DNA of 64,000 nt from Rhodoplanes sp. Z2-YC6860 (GTDB taxonomy: Bacteria > Pseudomonadota > Alphaproteobacteria > Rhizobiales > Xanthobacteraceae): contig NZ_CP007440.1 of assembly GCF_001579845.1 (NCBI RefSeq), positions 62,001-126,000 on the forward strand. Direction: 5' to 3'. The notes beneath the pieces are model-generated. The model saw only the letters and a list, made by a program, of their open reading frames with translations. It was not told where the DNA came from and did not search any database. Each line of letters starts with the position of its first letter. The stretch's first letter is position 1. Both the position numbers and the translations under genes were made by a program. Positions 36,147-44,455 of the stretch are shown piece by piece.

Positions 36147-37070
36147 TCAGAGCCTGCCCGACAGATCGGACGATATCCGCCGGGAGACGGCTTCCACCAG
36201 TTCGTCGGCACGCGCCAGAAAACGCTTCAGCAGCGGTGACGTGTTCGAGCGGCTGTAGCCCATCACCAGATCGATCATCGGCGCCTCGCCCTTCAGCGGC
36301 CGCAGCACGACCGATGACGAGAGCACATGGCGCGCATAGATCGGCAGCACCGTCACACCGCCGGTCGACGCCACGAGCGACATCGTCGATGTGAGATTGT
36401 CGGCCTCGTATTCCGGCTTCAGCGCGATGCCGAACTTCGCCATGTAGGTCTCGATCGCCGATTTCAGCACCGGCGCAAAGCGCGTCGGCGTGATGTAGGT
36501 CTCCGCCGCGATCTCCTGCGGGGTGATCTCCTTCTTTGACGCGAGGCGATGCCCCGCCCCTACCATCGCGACCAGCGGCTCCTTGATCATCGGCTTGAAG
36601 ACGACGCCCGGCGCCTGCGCCTCGCGGCGCAGCAGCGCGACGTCGAGCTTGCCCCGCATCAGGCCGCCGGCGAGTTCGGGCGACGGCTGGCTCGCGAGCG
36701 TCACCTCGATGTCGGGGGCCTCCTCGTTGAGGATGCGCAACGCATCCGGCAGCCACACCATTTCGTGGCCGGTGAGGAAGCCGATGGTGAACTGGGCCTT
36801 CTGCGGCTGCGCCGCGCGGCGCGCCGCCTCGCCCGCGGCTTCGACCTGCAGCAATGCCAGCCGGGCATGGTCGAGAAAGATGCGGCCCGCCGACGTGAGC
36901 TCGATGCCGCGCGCGCCGCGATCGAGCAGCTTGACGCCGACCTCCGTCTCCAGATCGCGAATCTGCCGGCTGAGCGAGGGCTGCGCGGTGTGCAGCCGCC
37001 GCTCCGCAGCGTTGGTCAGGCTGCCCTCCTCGGCAACCGCAACGAAATAGCGCAAATGCCGGAGCTCCAT
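36147..37070 (-). CDS. LysR-family transcriptional regulator
   Basis: 307 residues. N-terminal helix-turn-helix (MELRHLRYFVAVAEEGSLTN, HTAQPSLSRQIRDLE), then a periplasmic-binding-like effector domain (about 90-300, FTIGFLTGHEMVWLP, LDVALLRREA and MVGAGHRLASK). It is divergent from an SDR gene, which with the MFS gene beyond is its probable target. ATG 37070 starts the classic LysR opening; upstream codons in this frame are not protein-like. A T-N11-A dyad lies just before the start. Confidence 0.92.
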   Translation of the reverse strand: MELRHLRYFVAVAEEGSLTNAAERRLHTAQPSLSRQIRDLETEVGVKLLDRGARGIELTSAGRIFLDHARLALLQVEAAGEAARRAAQPQKAQFTIGFLTGHEMVWLPDALRILNEEAPDIEVTLASQPSPELAGGLMRGKLDVALLRREAQAPGVVFKPMIKEPLVAMVGAGHRLASKKEITPQEIAAETYITPTRFAPVLKSAIETYMAKFGIALKPEYEADNLTSTMSLVASTGGVTVLPIYARHVLSSSVVLRPLKGEAPMIDLVMGYSRSNTSPLLKRFLARADELVEAVSRRISSDLSGRL

Positions 37071-37080
37071 GCCTTCAAGG

Positions 37081-37097
37081 CATATCTCAAAGGTATG
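37081..37097. promoter_or_regulatory. LysR-type T-N11-A dyad
   Basis: CATATCTCAAAGGTATG is an inverted repeat (CATA...TATG) with the T-N11-A pattern of LysR binding sites. It begins 11 bases upstream of the LysR ATG and about 100 bases upstream of the divergent SDR gene. Autoregulation and control of the SDR-MFS unit are inferred. Confidence 0.45.
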
Positions 37098-37199
37098 GCT
37101 CAGGCAAACAAAGTCTTGGTTTTTGCGGTCCCGAGCGACGATTTTCATGCCCGAAAGCGATGCCATACGGCACCGCCAAGCGGACTGGAGATCGCCATC

Positions 37200-37934
37200 A
37201 TGACAAACCTCGCCAACAAGACCGCCCTCGTCACCGGAGCCTCGCGCGGCATGGGCCGCGCTACGGCGCCGGCCGGCGCCCGCGTCATCGTCCACTACGG
37301 CCGCAACGCCAACGAAGCGAAGGCCGTGGTCGAGCAGATCCGCGCCGCCGGCGGCCGCGCCGACGCGGTGGCTGCCGATCTCGCCGCGCCCGACGGCGCG
37401 CACGCGCTCGCGGCCGAGGTGCGCAAGCTCGCCGGAGAGCGGCTCGACATCATCGTGTCCAACGCCGGCATCTCGAAGGCCGCGCCGATCGAGAGCATCA
37501 CGGTGAAGGACTTCGACGACCTGTTCACGGTCAACGTCCGCGCACCGTATTTCCTCATCCAGCAATTGCTGCCGATCCTGAGCGACAACGCCAGCGTGGT
37601 GTTCGTCTCGTCGCTCGGCGCGCGCGCCGCGGTCGGCACCTTATCGGCCTATGCCGCGACCAAGGGCGCCATCAATACGCTGGTGAAGTACTTCGCGGCG
37701 GCGCTCGGCCCGCGCGGCATCCGCGTCAATGCGGTCGCGCCGGGCGTGATCGACACCGACATGTCGAACTTCACCAAGACCGAGGATGGCCGCAAGACCG
37801 TCATGGCGATGCAGACACTCAAGCGCATCGGCCAGCCGGACGACATTGCATCGGTGATCGCGTTCCTCGCTTCCGACGAGGCGCGCTGGATCACCGGCGA
37901 CATCATCGCGGCGGACGGCGGCTCGAAGCTCTGA
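37200..37934 (+). CDS. Short-chain dehydrogenase/reductase with a shortened cofactor helix
   Basis: 244 residues. Rossmann motif TGASRGMG near residue 13, NAG in IIVSNAGISKA, Ser in VSSLGARA, and YAATKGA (YxxxK) near residue 150. All catalytic residues are present, as in FabG-like 3-oxoacyl/ketone reductases. After the Gly motif the helix reads RATAPAGARV, about four residues shorter than usual (RATA-x-x-LA-x-x-GARV). This may be a small in-frame deletion affecting NAD(P) binding. The start ATG 37200 fits the family opening LANKTALVTGASRG. It is divergent from LysR and 47 bases before an MFS gene. Confidence 0.85.
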   Translation: MTNLANKTALVTGASRGMGRATAPAGARVIVHYGRNANEAKAVVEQIRAAGGRADAVAADLAAPDGAHALAAEVRKLAGERLDIIVSNAGISKAAPIESITVKDFDDLFTVNVRAPYFLIQQLLPILSDNASVVFVSSLGARAAVGTLSAYAATKGAINTLVKYFAAALGPRGIRVNAVAPGVIDTDMSNFTKTEDGRKTVMAMQTLKRIGQPDDIASVIAFLASDEARWITGDIIAADGGSKL

Positions 37935-37981
37935 GCCGCCGCTTTCGTCCTTCCATTCGTTCAAGGCATTTGGAGAGAGCC

Positions 37982-39196
37982 ATGACCACTTGCATCGAGT
38001 GTTCCGCTTCGCAGCCGCGCGCGGCGCTGTCCCGCAGGGCCACGACGCTGACAGCCGCCATCACGGCCATCACCTTCGCGGCGAGCGGCGCCGCACCAAC
38101 CACGCTTTATCATCACTACCAGGAGGCCTTCGGGCTCACGCCGTTCGTGCTGACGATCATCTTCGGCGCCTATGTGCTGAGCCTGCTCGGCGCACTGCTC
38201 ACCATCGGATCGTTGTCGGATTACATCGGCCGGCGCCCCGCCGTGCTGGCAGCGTTGGCGCTGAACGTCGTCTCAATGATCATGTTCATCGTGGCGGATT
38301 CCGCTGCGGCGTTGATCGCGGCCCGCGCCGTGCAGGGCTTCGCCACCGGACTTGCCACCGCGACGCTCGGCGCGGCCATCATGGACAACGACAAGAGCCG
38401 CGGCCCGATTCTGAACAGCATCACCGCGTTCATCGGCCTGACCGCGGGTAGCCTCGGCGGCGGCGTGCTCGTGACCTACGGACCCGATCCGCAGCAACTC
38501 GTCTATGCGGTGCTGCTCGTGTTGTCGGCCGCCGAAGCCCTGCTGCTCTGGTTCATGCCCGAGACCGTGACACCGAAGGCCGGCGTGCTCGCCTCGCTGC
38601 AGCCCCATGTCAGCATTCCGGCCCGCGCGCAGCGCGCGCTGATGCAGGTGACGCCCGTCACCATCGCGTCGTGGGCGCTCGGCGGCTTCTACTTCTCGCT
38701 GATGCCTTCGCTGATCCGCGTCGCCACCGGCGTCACCGCGCCGGTGGTCGGCGGGCTCGTGGTCAGCGCGCTGACGTTCAGCGGCGCGATGGCTGTGCTC
38801 GCGCTGCGCAACACATCGGCGCGCAGCATCCTGTCGGGCGGCATCCCGGCGCTGGTCGCGGGCGTGGCGATCACGCTGCTCGGCGTGAAGACGCAGCATG
38901 TCAGCCTGATGCTCGCCGGCACCATCGTCGCAGGCTTGGGATTCGGCGCGGCGTTCTCCGGATCGATGCGCACCGTGATGCCGCATGCCGAAGCCCATGA
39001 GCGCGCCGGCCTGCTCTCGGCCTTCTATGTCGAGGGCTATCTGTCGTTCAGCCTGCCGGCCATTCTGACCGGCCTGATCGCGCCGATCTCAGGCTTGCCG
39101 CTCGCCGCCGAGGTCTACGGCGGCGTGGTGATCGTGCTTGCGATCGTGTCGCTGCTGGCCATGTTGCGCTCCGGCCAGCAAACGACCGTCGGCTGA
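37982..39196 (+). CDS. MFS transporter, 12-TM
   Basis: 404 residues, about 12 hydrophobic helices, with MFS motif A between TM2 and TM3 (LTIGSLSDYIGRRPAVLAAL). The N-terminus MTTCIECSASQPRAALSRR is short and cytoplasmic. GGAGAG precedes ATG 37982. It follows the SDR gene closely and is likely cotranscribed with it under the divergent LysR regulator. Export or uptake substrate unknown. The gene faces the cytochrome P460 gene, ending six bases before its stop. Confidence 0.88.
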   Translation: MTTCIECSASQPRAALSRRATTLTAAITAITFAASGAAPTTLYHHYQEAFGLTPFVLTIIFGAYVLSLLGALLTIGSLSDYIGRRPAVLAALALNVVSMIMFIVADSAAALIAARAVQGFATGLATATLGAAIMDNDKSRGPILNSITAFIGLTAGSLGGGVLVTYGPDPQQLVYAVLLVLSAAEALLLWFMPETVTPKAGVLASLQPHVSIPARAQRALMQVTPVTIASWALGGFYFSLMPSLIRVATGVTAPVVGGLVVSALTFSGAMAVLALRNTSARSILSGGIPALVAGVAITLLGVKTQHVSLMLAGTIVAGLGFGAAFSGSMRTVMPHAEAHERAGLLSAFYVEGYLSFSLPAILTGLIAPISGLPLAAEVYGGVVIVLAIVSLLAMLRSGQQTTVG

Positions 39197-39202
39197 TCGC
39201 GC

Positions 39203-39694
39203 TCAGGGAATGTAGGTGGAATAGACGTAGTCCTGCGACTTCTTGGGCTCATGACACGCAAAGCACTGCTTCGCGGCGTCGGTCACAACCGGCTTCTTGG
39301 GATCGCCGCCGGCGAAGAACTGGAAGCCCCAGCCGCCGGTCGATGCATATTTCTTCGCGTCCTTCACCATCACGGCGACGCCCTTGAGATTGCCCATGAC
39401 GTAGGAGCCGTCGACGACCGAGAAATCATGCAGGTCGGTCACGAACATGGTCTTGTTGGGATATGGCTTGCCCTTCTTGAGCGCCGCCTCTCCGGTCGGG
39501 TTGACGTGGACGTTGTGCATCCCGCCGAGCCCATCGAACAGCGGACTGCCCTTGTCGACCACCATGGTGTTGACGTGAAACCAGTTGCGATAGCCGTTCG
39601 GCTTCCGGACGCCGTCGTCGGCCGGCTGCGCGGCCATCGACGTCAGGGCGAGAACCGCGAGCGTTGCGGAAAACAGCTTGATCTTGTGCCGCAT
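39203..39694 (-). CDS. Cytochrome P460-family haem protein
   Basis: 163 residues. The signal peptide is about 1-25 (LFSATLAVLALTSMAAQPAD). The mature part carries the P460 pattern (GYRNWFHVNTMVVDKGSPLF, MFVTDLHDFSVVDGSYV) and one haem-c motif CFACH near the C-terminus, then KSQDYVYS. Family members include hydroxylamine-oxidising P460 with a Lys cross-linked haem and related cytochrome c'-beta proteins that bind NO. It is periplasmic. Whether it acts on hydroxylamine, NO or as an electron carrier is not readable. It is monocistronic. Confidence 0.88.
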   Translation of the reverse strand: MRHKIKLFSATLAVLALTSMAAQPADDGVRKPNGYRNWFHVNTMVVDKGSPLFDGLGGMHNVHVNPTGEAALKKGKPYPNKTMFVTDLHDFSVVDGSYVMGNLKGVAVMVKDAKKYASTGGWGFQFFAGGDPKKPVVTDAAKQCFACHEPKKSQDYVYSTYIP

Positions 39695-39871
39695 GGCCTG
39701 AGCGCTCCAATTGAAAATGAAAAATAAGGTGCGCGCCAAGTGCAGGGAATGACTTGGGCGGCGCGACTCTAGCGGCTGCGCGGCCGAAGACAAGGCGGGC
39801 GCCCGCTGTTGCGGCTGGTCCGCAAAGGTCGCTATCGTAGGCCTCCGGGCAGGCTCCACGGGGAGGCACGC

Positions 39872-40879
39872 ATGCGGCTGGTACGGTCTTGGTTGCTGGG
39901 ACTCTTTGCGGCAATTTCAGTGCTGGCGCCGGGCGCATCGCAGGCCGAGCCGGTCAAGATCCGCGTGTCGTGGATCGCGCCGCTGTCGAACTGGGCGTCG
40001 CTGCTGATGGAGAAGAAGGAGCTCGCCCGGCACATGGGGCAGAGCTACATCCTGGAGCCGGTGCGCTATGCCGGCACGCCGCAGCAAATCCTGGCGCTGG
40101 CCAGCGGCGATCTCGAGATCGCCAACCTCGCCTTCTCGACATTGCCGACCGCGATCCACAACGCCGGTATCTCCGACCTGCGCGTGATCTCCGACGAATT
40201 CCAGGACGGCGTGCCCAACTACTACTCCCAGGAATACATGGTGCTCGCCGACGGGCCGGTGAAGCGCCTCGAAGACATCAAGGGCCGCATCATCGCGACC
40301 AATGCCGCCGGCGGCGCCGTCGACATCGCCATGCGCAAGATGCTGCGCAGCGTCAACCTCGAGCAGAAGCGCGACTACACCATGATCGAGGCGCCGCTGC
40401 CGACCATGAAAGCCATCCTCGCCGAGAAGAAAGCCGACCTGGTGCCGCTCGTCGTGCCGTTCTCGTTCGATCCCGAGCTGCGCCGCATCGCCAAACCGCT
40501 GTTCTACAACCGCGACGTCATGGGGCTGACGCAGCTCCTGTTCTGGACCGCGCGGCAATCGTTCATCGACAAGAACCGCGCCGCTATGGTCGACTTCATG
40601 GAAGACACGCTACGCATCACCTATTGGTTTCTCGATCCGAAGAACCACGATGAGGTCATAGCGATCGGTTCGCGTCTGACCAAGCAGCCGCCCGAGCGGC
40701 TCGGCTGGGTCTTCACCAACAAGGACTACTATCACGTGCCCGGCATGCGTCCGGACCTCGACGCGCTCCAGCGCAACGTCGCACTCGTCAAGGAGCTCGG
40801 CCTGATCGGCGCCGACACCGACGTGAAAAAGTATTCCGACCTGACCGTGTTGGAAGACGCAACGAAGCGCCTGAAGTAA
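39872..40879 (+). CDS. Orphan periplasmic solute-binding protein (NMT1/TAXI-like)
   Basis: 335 residues. The signal peptide is about 1-25 (WLLGLFAAISVLAPGASQAE). The mature chain KIRVSWIAPLSNWASLLMEK follows the SsuA/NMT1/THI5-like type II binding-protein fold, with GRIIATNAAGGAVDIAM and LPTMKAILAEKKADLVPLVV. ABC-type partners (permease and ATPase) are absent. It begins after GGGAGG and is followed 17 bases later by a racemase-fold gene, so the pair is probably cotranscribed and handles the same acidic or amino-acid-like ligand. The ligand is unknown. Confidence 0.85.
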   Translation: MRLVRSWLLGLFAAISVLAPGASQAEPVKIRVSWIAPLSNWASLLMEKKELARHMGQSYILEPVRYAGTPQQILALASGDLEIANLAFSTLPTAIHNAGISDLRVISDEFQDGVPNYYSQEYMVLADGPVKRLEDIKGRIIATNAAGGAVDIAMRKMLRSVNLEQKRDYTMIEAPLPTMKAILAEKKADLVPLVVPFSFDPELRRIAKPLFYNRDVMGLTQLLFWTARQSFIDKNRAAMVDFMEDTLRITYWFLDPKNHDEVIAIGSRLTKQPPERLGWVFTNKDYYHVPGMRPDLDALQRNVALVKELGLIGADTDVKKYSDLTVLEDATKRLK

Positions 40880-40895
40880 CGAAGCCGAGGCACGA

Positions 40896-41687
40896 TTGGA
40901 CGCGACGAAGAAGAGCTATCGCATCTGGGCGCAGGGCGCGACGGACCAGGTGGGCCACCGCAATTACCTGGCAAGGCTCCTGCCGCATATGCAGGCCTGC
41001 ACCGAACCGGGCTTCGAGCTCGAATTCAAGACCATGACGCCGTCGGTGACGACGGTGCATGCGCTGTCGGAATTCCGTTTCTCGCGCGCCGTGGTGCGCG
41101 GCGCCATCCAGGCCGAGCGCGAGGGCTACGATGTCTTCTTCATGAACCACTTCCAGGATGTCGGCCTTTACGACGCCCGCGCGTCGGTGAAGATCCCGGT
41201 GCTGGGCCTCGGCGAAGCCACCCTGCTCCACGCCTGCACCATGGGCCGCAAGCTCGGCCTGCTCGCGATCAATCCGGCGTTCATCCCGACCCACAACGAA
41301 CAGATCGTCCGCTACGGGCTGCAGCAGCGGGTCGCAGGCTGCCGGGCGATCGAGGCCAACATCAGCGACTACATGGACGCCTTCGCATCGCCGGCGAAAA
41401 AGTCGGAGATGCAGTCGCTGTTCGAACGCGAGGCCCGCCGCCTGATCGACGACGGCGCCGATGTCATCGTGCCGACCGGCGGCATTCCGATGATGCTGTT
41501 CGGCGAGGAGCCTGACGCCAATGTCGACGGCGCTCCGATCGTCAACGGCGTCACCGTGGTGATCAAGGCCGCCGAGATGGCGGTGAAGCTGAAGCAGCTC
41601 GGCGTGCCGGTCATCAGCCGCATCCCGCTGTCAGGCTTCGCGTTGCCGTCGGACAAGACGCTCGACGAGTTTTTGAACCACGGCTGA
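40896..41687 (+). CDS. Asp/Glu/hydantoin racemase-fold protein lacking the catalytic cysteines
   Basis: 263 residues with the two-lobed racemase/arylmalonate-decarboxylase fold: YRIWAQGATDQVGHRNYLAR, the first catalytic region DVFFMNHFQDVGLYDARA, VPVLGLGEATLLHACTMGR, and the second region GADVIVPTGGIPMMLFG. In active racemases these two regions normally hold Cys (in patterns like ACFGDPG and LGCTG); here they are Asn/His and Thr-Gly. Cysteines elsewhere are not at those positions. It is therefore probably an isomerase, decarboxylase or hydrolase using other chemistry, or a binding protein. TTG 40896 is the start. It follows the orphan binding-protein gene. Confidence 0.82.
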   Translation: MDATKKSYRIWAQGATDQVGHRNYLARLLPHMQACTEPGFELEFKTMTPSVTTVHALSEFRFSRAVVRGAIQAEREGYDVFFMNHFQDVGLYDARASVKIPVLGLGEATLLHACTMGRKLGLLAINPAFIPTHNEQIVRYGLQQRVAGCRAIEANISDYMDAFASPAKKSEMQSLFEREARRLIDDGADVIVPTGGIPMMLFGEEPDANVDGAPIVNGVTVVIKAAEMAVKLKQLGVPVISRIPLSGFALPSDKTLDEFLNHG

Positions 41688-41706
41688 CGAAGCTCCGCCG
41701 CCGTGA

Positions 41707-42165
41707 CTACGGGTGGCGGCCGTGGTGATTGCCGGTCGACGGGATGAAGTCGAATGCCTTGGATTGACTGATGTAGATCAGGCAATCACTATTGCCCAGA
41801 CACTTCGTCACGTGATCGGCCTTGGCCTTCTGGAAGTAATACGAGCCCGGCCCCAGCACGACCTCCTGCTGCCCCGCTTCCGCATTGCTCACCGCACCCT
41901 GCACGATCACCCCGTAGTAATCGCCGGTGTGCAGATGCAGCGGGCTGACGAAGCCCTTGGGCAGCCTCAGAAACGAGCCGTGTGCGCCCTTGGCGGCATC
42001 GCCCCACACAGTGCCAAGCTGCGGGCCGCCGAGGTCTTTGTACTGGATCGCATCGGCCGGGATGCCGAGCGACTGCGACGCGTTCGGCTCCTGCGCCAGC
42101 AAAGGAAGGGCGGCGCACACCAACCCCAAAGCGGCCAGAACAACAACATTCTTGGACATCGACAT
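41707..42165 (-). CDS. Exported cupin-domain protein (DUF4437-like)
   Basis: 152 residues. Signal peptide about 1-21 (VVVLAALGLVCAALPLLAQ). A single cupin barrel carries GSFLRLPKGFVSPLHLHTGDYYG (motif 1 with His pair), VQGAVSNAEAG and LGPGSYYFQKAKADHVTKCL (motif 2 His). Metal binding is likely. Two in-frame ATGs (42165, 42159) precede the signal; the first is used. It is divergent from a LysR-family gene across 94 bases, so regulation by that protein is likely. Substrate unknown. Confidence 0.8.
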   Translation of the reverse strand: MSMSKNVVVLAALGLVCAALPLLAQEPNASQSLGIPADAIQYKDLGGPQLGTVWGDAAKGAHGSFLRLPKGFVSPLHLHTGDYYGVIVQGAVSNAEAGQQEVVLGPGSYYFQKAKADHVTKCLGNSDCLIYISQSKAFDFIPSTGNHHGRHP

Positions 42166-42200
42166 CTTTGCGTTTTCCGTGGTGTTGCAGGGACAGGCAT

Positions 42201-42216
42201 TCGCCACAGATGGCGA
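42201..42216. promoter_or_regulatory. Perfect 6-4-6 dyad in the cupin/LysR divergent promoter
   Basis: TCGCCACAGATGGCGA is a perfect inverted repeat, 36 bases from the cupin start and 44 from the LysR start. It is a candidate operator for the adjacent regulator. The evidence is placement and symmetry only. Confidence 0.4.
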
Positions 42217-42259
42217 TGTGCCGCGATTTCCGGTATCATTCAAATCGATTGGAACGATA

Positions 42260-43255
42260 ATGAATATCGACAAGACTGATTTACGGAAGGTCGATCTGAA
42301 CCTGCTGGTCGCCTTTCAGGTGCTGGTGCGCGAGAAAAGCGTCTCGCGCGCGGCCGAGCGGCTGTTCCTCGGCCAGCCGGCGATGAGCGGCGCGCTCGCC
42401 CGGCTGCGAGAGATCATGCAGGACGAGATCCTGGTGCGGACGGGCCGCGGCATGGAGCCGACCGCAAAGGCGCTCGCGCTCTACGAACAGCTCGCGCCGG
42501 CGCTGGAGTCGATTCGCACGACGCTGTTCGCGCGGCCGGTCTTCGATCCCGCGACCCAGTCGCGGACGTTTCATCTCGGCATGCGGGACTGGGTGGAGAG
42601 CTGGCTGATGCCCGCGCTGCTGGAACGCATTCAAACGGCCGCACCGCAGGTGCGGATCGCGGTTCGTGCCAGTGATGCACAACAGGGCGCTCGCATGCTG
42701 GACAGCGACGAGATGGACCTCGGCGTCTCGGTGTTTCCCGACGGACCGGCCTGGCAGCGCCGGGAGCAGCTTGCCGCGATGGGCTATCGGTGTGTGTACG
42801 ACGGCAAGCGCCTTGGCCTGCGTTCGCGGCTCACACTCGAGCAATACCTCGCCCACCCCCACCTGGTGACGCCGACGCAATCCGATTTCCGCGGTCCAGT
42901 CGACGACGAGCTCATCGGCAGCAGCAAGCGGCGCAACGTCATCTACGCGACGTCGCGCTTTGCCGCGCTGCCGTTGATCCTGCGGCGTGCGGCTGTGATC
43001 GCGACCGTGCCCGAGCAGTCGGCCCGGCAATGGGCCGACGTGTTCGGACTGACGTCGAGCCCCGTGCCGGTGCGCATCGCGCCGTTCGCGATCTCGATGA
43101 TCTGGCATGCCAAGCGCGACAGCGACGCCGGGCTGCAATGGCTCCGCGCCGTCGTCCGGGACGTCGTGACAAGCGAGATGAGCAACATGTCCAAGGCGGA
43201 CGCATCCAAGGCAGGTACGCCGGCCAGAAACCGCCGCCGGCGCGCCTCCCTCTAA
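42260..43255 (+). CDS. LysR-family regulator (NodD/LeuO-like subgroup)
   Basis: 331 residues. Opening KTDLRKVDLNLLVAFQVLVREKSVSR, with helix-turn-helix LFLGQPAMSGALARLREIMQDE and LVRTGRGMEPTAKAL, is the NodD/LeuO/NahR-type signature. The effector domain is at about 95-300, and the C-terminus has a basic tail (ARNRRRRASL). ATG 42260 is the family start; longer readings are artefacts. It is divergent from the cupin gene, its probable target. Its last four bases overlap the convergent MetE-like gene. Confidence 0.9.
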   Translation: MNIDKTDLRKVDLNLLVAFQVLVREKSVSRAAERLFLGQPAMSGALARLREIMQDEILVRTGRGMEPTAKALALYEQLAPALESIRTTLFARPVFDPATQSRTFHLGMRDWVESWLMPALLERIQTAAPQVRIAVRASDAQQGARMLDSDEMDLGVSVFPDGPAWQRREQLAAMGYRCVYDGKRLGLRSRLTLEQYLAHPHLVTPTQSDFRGPVDDELIGSSKRRNVIYATSRFAALPLILRRAAVIATVPEQSARQWADVFGLTSSPVPVRIAPFAISMIWHAKRDSDAGLQWLRAVVRDVVTSEMSNMSKADASKAGTPARNRRRRASL

Positions 43256-44430
43256 GACGGGCGCCGGAACAGCCGCTCCGACGCCAGCCGCGCGCCGTCG
43301 CGCAAGCTTGCGAATTTGGCCCAGACCACGTCTTCAGCCACACGGCCCCAGCCCGCCGATGTATCGAAGCCGCAATCGGTGCCGGCCTGCACCCGCGACG
43401 GATCACCGACGACCTGGGCGACGCGCTCGATGCGGTCGGCCACCACCTCCGGGTGCTCGACGAAATTCGTCAGGCTGTCGATGACGCCGGCCACCAGGAT
43501 CTGGTCGTCCTTCAGCGGACGCTTGGCAAAGCATTTGAATTCGTGGGCGTGCCGCGGGTTGGCGAACGGCAGCACGAAGCCGCCGACATGGGCCTGCTGC
43601 AGCGCCGGCAGAATGTCTTCGAGCGGCACGTCGGCATCGTGCGGCGATTCGGAGTTGCCCCAGCACACGTGCAAACGGACGCGGTCGCGCGGCACGTTGC
43701 GGAGCGCCTGATTGATGGTGGCGACGACCTGCTCGACGAAGGCAACGAATTCGCCCACCGGCTTGTCCTTGTAGGTGATGTGGCGCTCGAGCGCCAAATC
43801 GGGCGCATCGATCTGCAACAACAAACCGTTCCTGACGATCGCTTCGTACTCGACCTGCAAAGCCCGGCCGAGCGCCGCCAGATAATTCGAAAGCGTATCG
43901 TAATGCTCGTTCTTCACCGCCGTGGCGACGATGCCGGGCGACGGCGCGCTCATGAACGGCTCGACGAAAACGCCCGAGTTGTCCTTCAGCACCGCATTGA
44001 AATCGCGGCATTCATCGTTGATCGCGCGGTCGTCGAGATAGCGCACGTCGCCGATCGCCTTCGGCAGGCCGCCGAGCGCCGAGACCTGGGTCTTGCTGGC
44101 GTGCTGCTCGTTCCACATCCGCTTGAACTCGGGATAGCGGTCGACATCGGCGCGCGACGGCCGCTCCCAGCTTCCGCCGAAGCCCGACAGCCGCTGCTTC
44201 AAGTAAAGAAAGAAGGAATCGCGCTGCTGCTCGCCGTTATTACCTATGTCGATGCCGGCGTCGCGCTGCTTGCGCACCACCGCCGCCACGGCCTCGCGGC
44301 CGGCGCGGTCGATCTCGGCCGCATCGATCGCGTCGCCGCGCGAGCGCAAGGCATAGAGCTGCGTCAGCGCGCGCGGCCGCGGCAGGCTGCCGGTGTGCGT
44401 CGTCAATATTTTCGAGGTGCTGCGCTGCAT
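43252..44430 (-). CDS. Cobalamin-independent methionine-synthase-like (MetE C-domain) protein
   Basis: 392 residues, only the C-terminal (catalytic) type barrel of MetE, as in the short II family that includes epoxyalkane:CoM transferases and various demethylases. Zinc-ligand positions are preserved: HVC in RLHVCWGNSESPH and Cys in GTDCGFDTSAGWG; GAPSPG-type and AGTDCGF motifs mark the family, and the opening ILTTHTGSLPRP is typical. It lacks the folate-binding N-domain, so it probably moves a methyl or alkyl group of an unknown donor. It is encoded 25 bases after the TRAP permease genes on the same strand, so the transported compound may be its substrate. Confidence 0.85.
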   Translation of the reverse strand: MQRSTSKILTTHTGSLPRPRALTQLYALRSRGDAIDAAEIDRAGREAVAAVVRKQRDAGIDIGNNGEQQRDSFFLYLKQRLSGFGGSWERPSRADVDRYPEFKRMWNEQHASKTQVSALGGLPKAIGDVRYLDDRAINDECRDFNAVLKDNSGVFVEPFMSAPSPGIVATAVKNEHYDTLSNYLAALGRALQVEYEAIVRNGLLLQIDAPDLALERHITYKDKPVGEFVAFVEQVVATINQALRNVPRDRVRLHVCWGNSESPHDADVPLEDILPALQQAHVGGFVLPFANPRHAHEFKCFAKRPLKDDQILVAGVIDSLTNFVEHPEVVADRIERVAQVVGDPSRVQAGTDCGFDTSAGWGRVAEDVVWAKFASLRDGARLASERLFRRPS

Positions 44431-44455
44431 TGCCGTTCTCTTGGTTTTTCTCTCG

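Noticed and set aside
34556-36211. 551-codon minus-strand frame
   Set aside because: Antisense of the MFS transporter; hydrophilic repeat-like translation without any motif.
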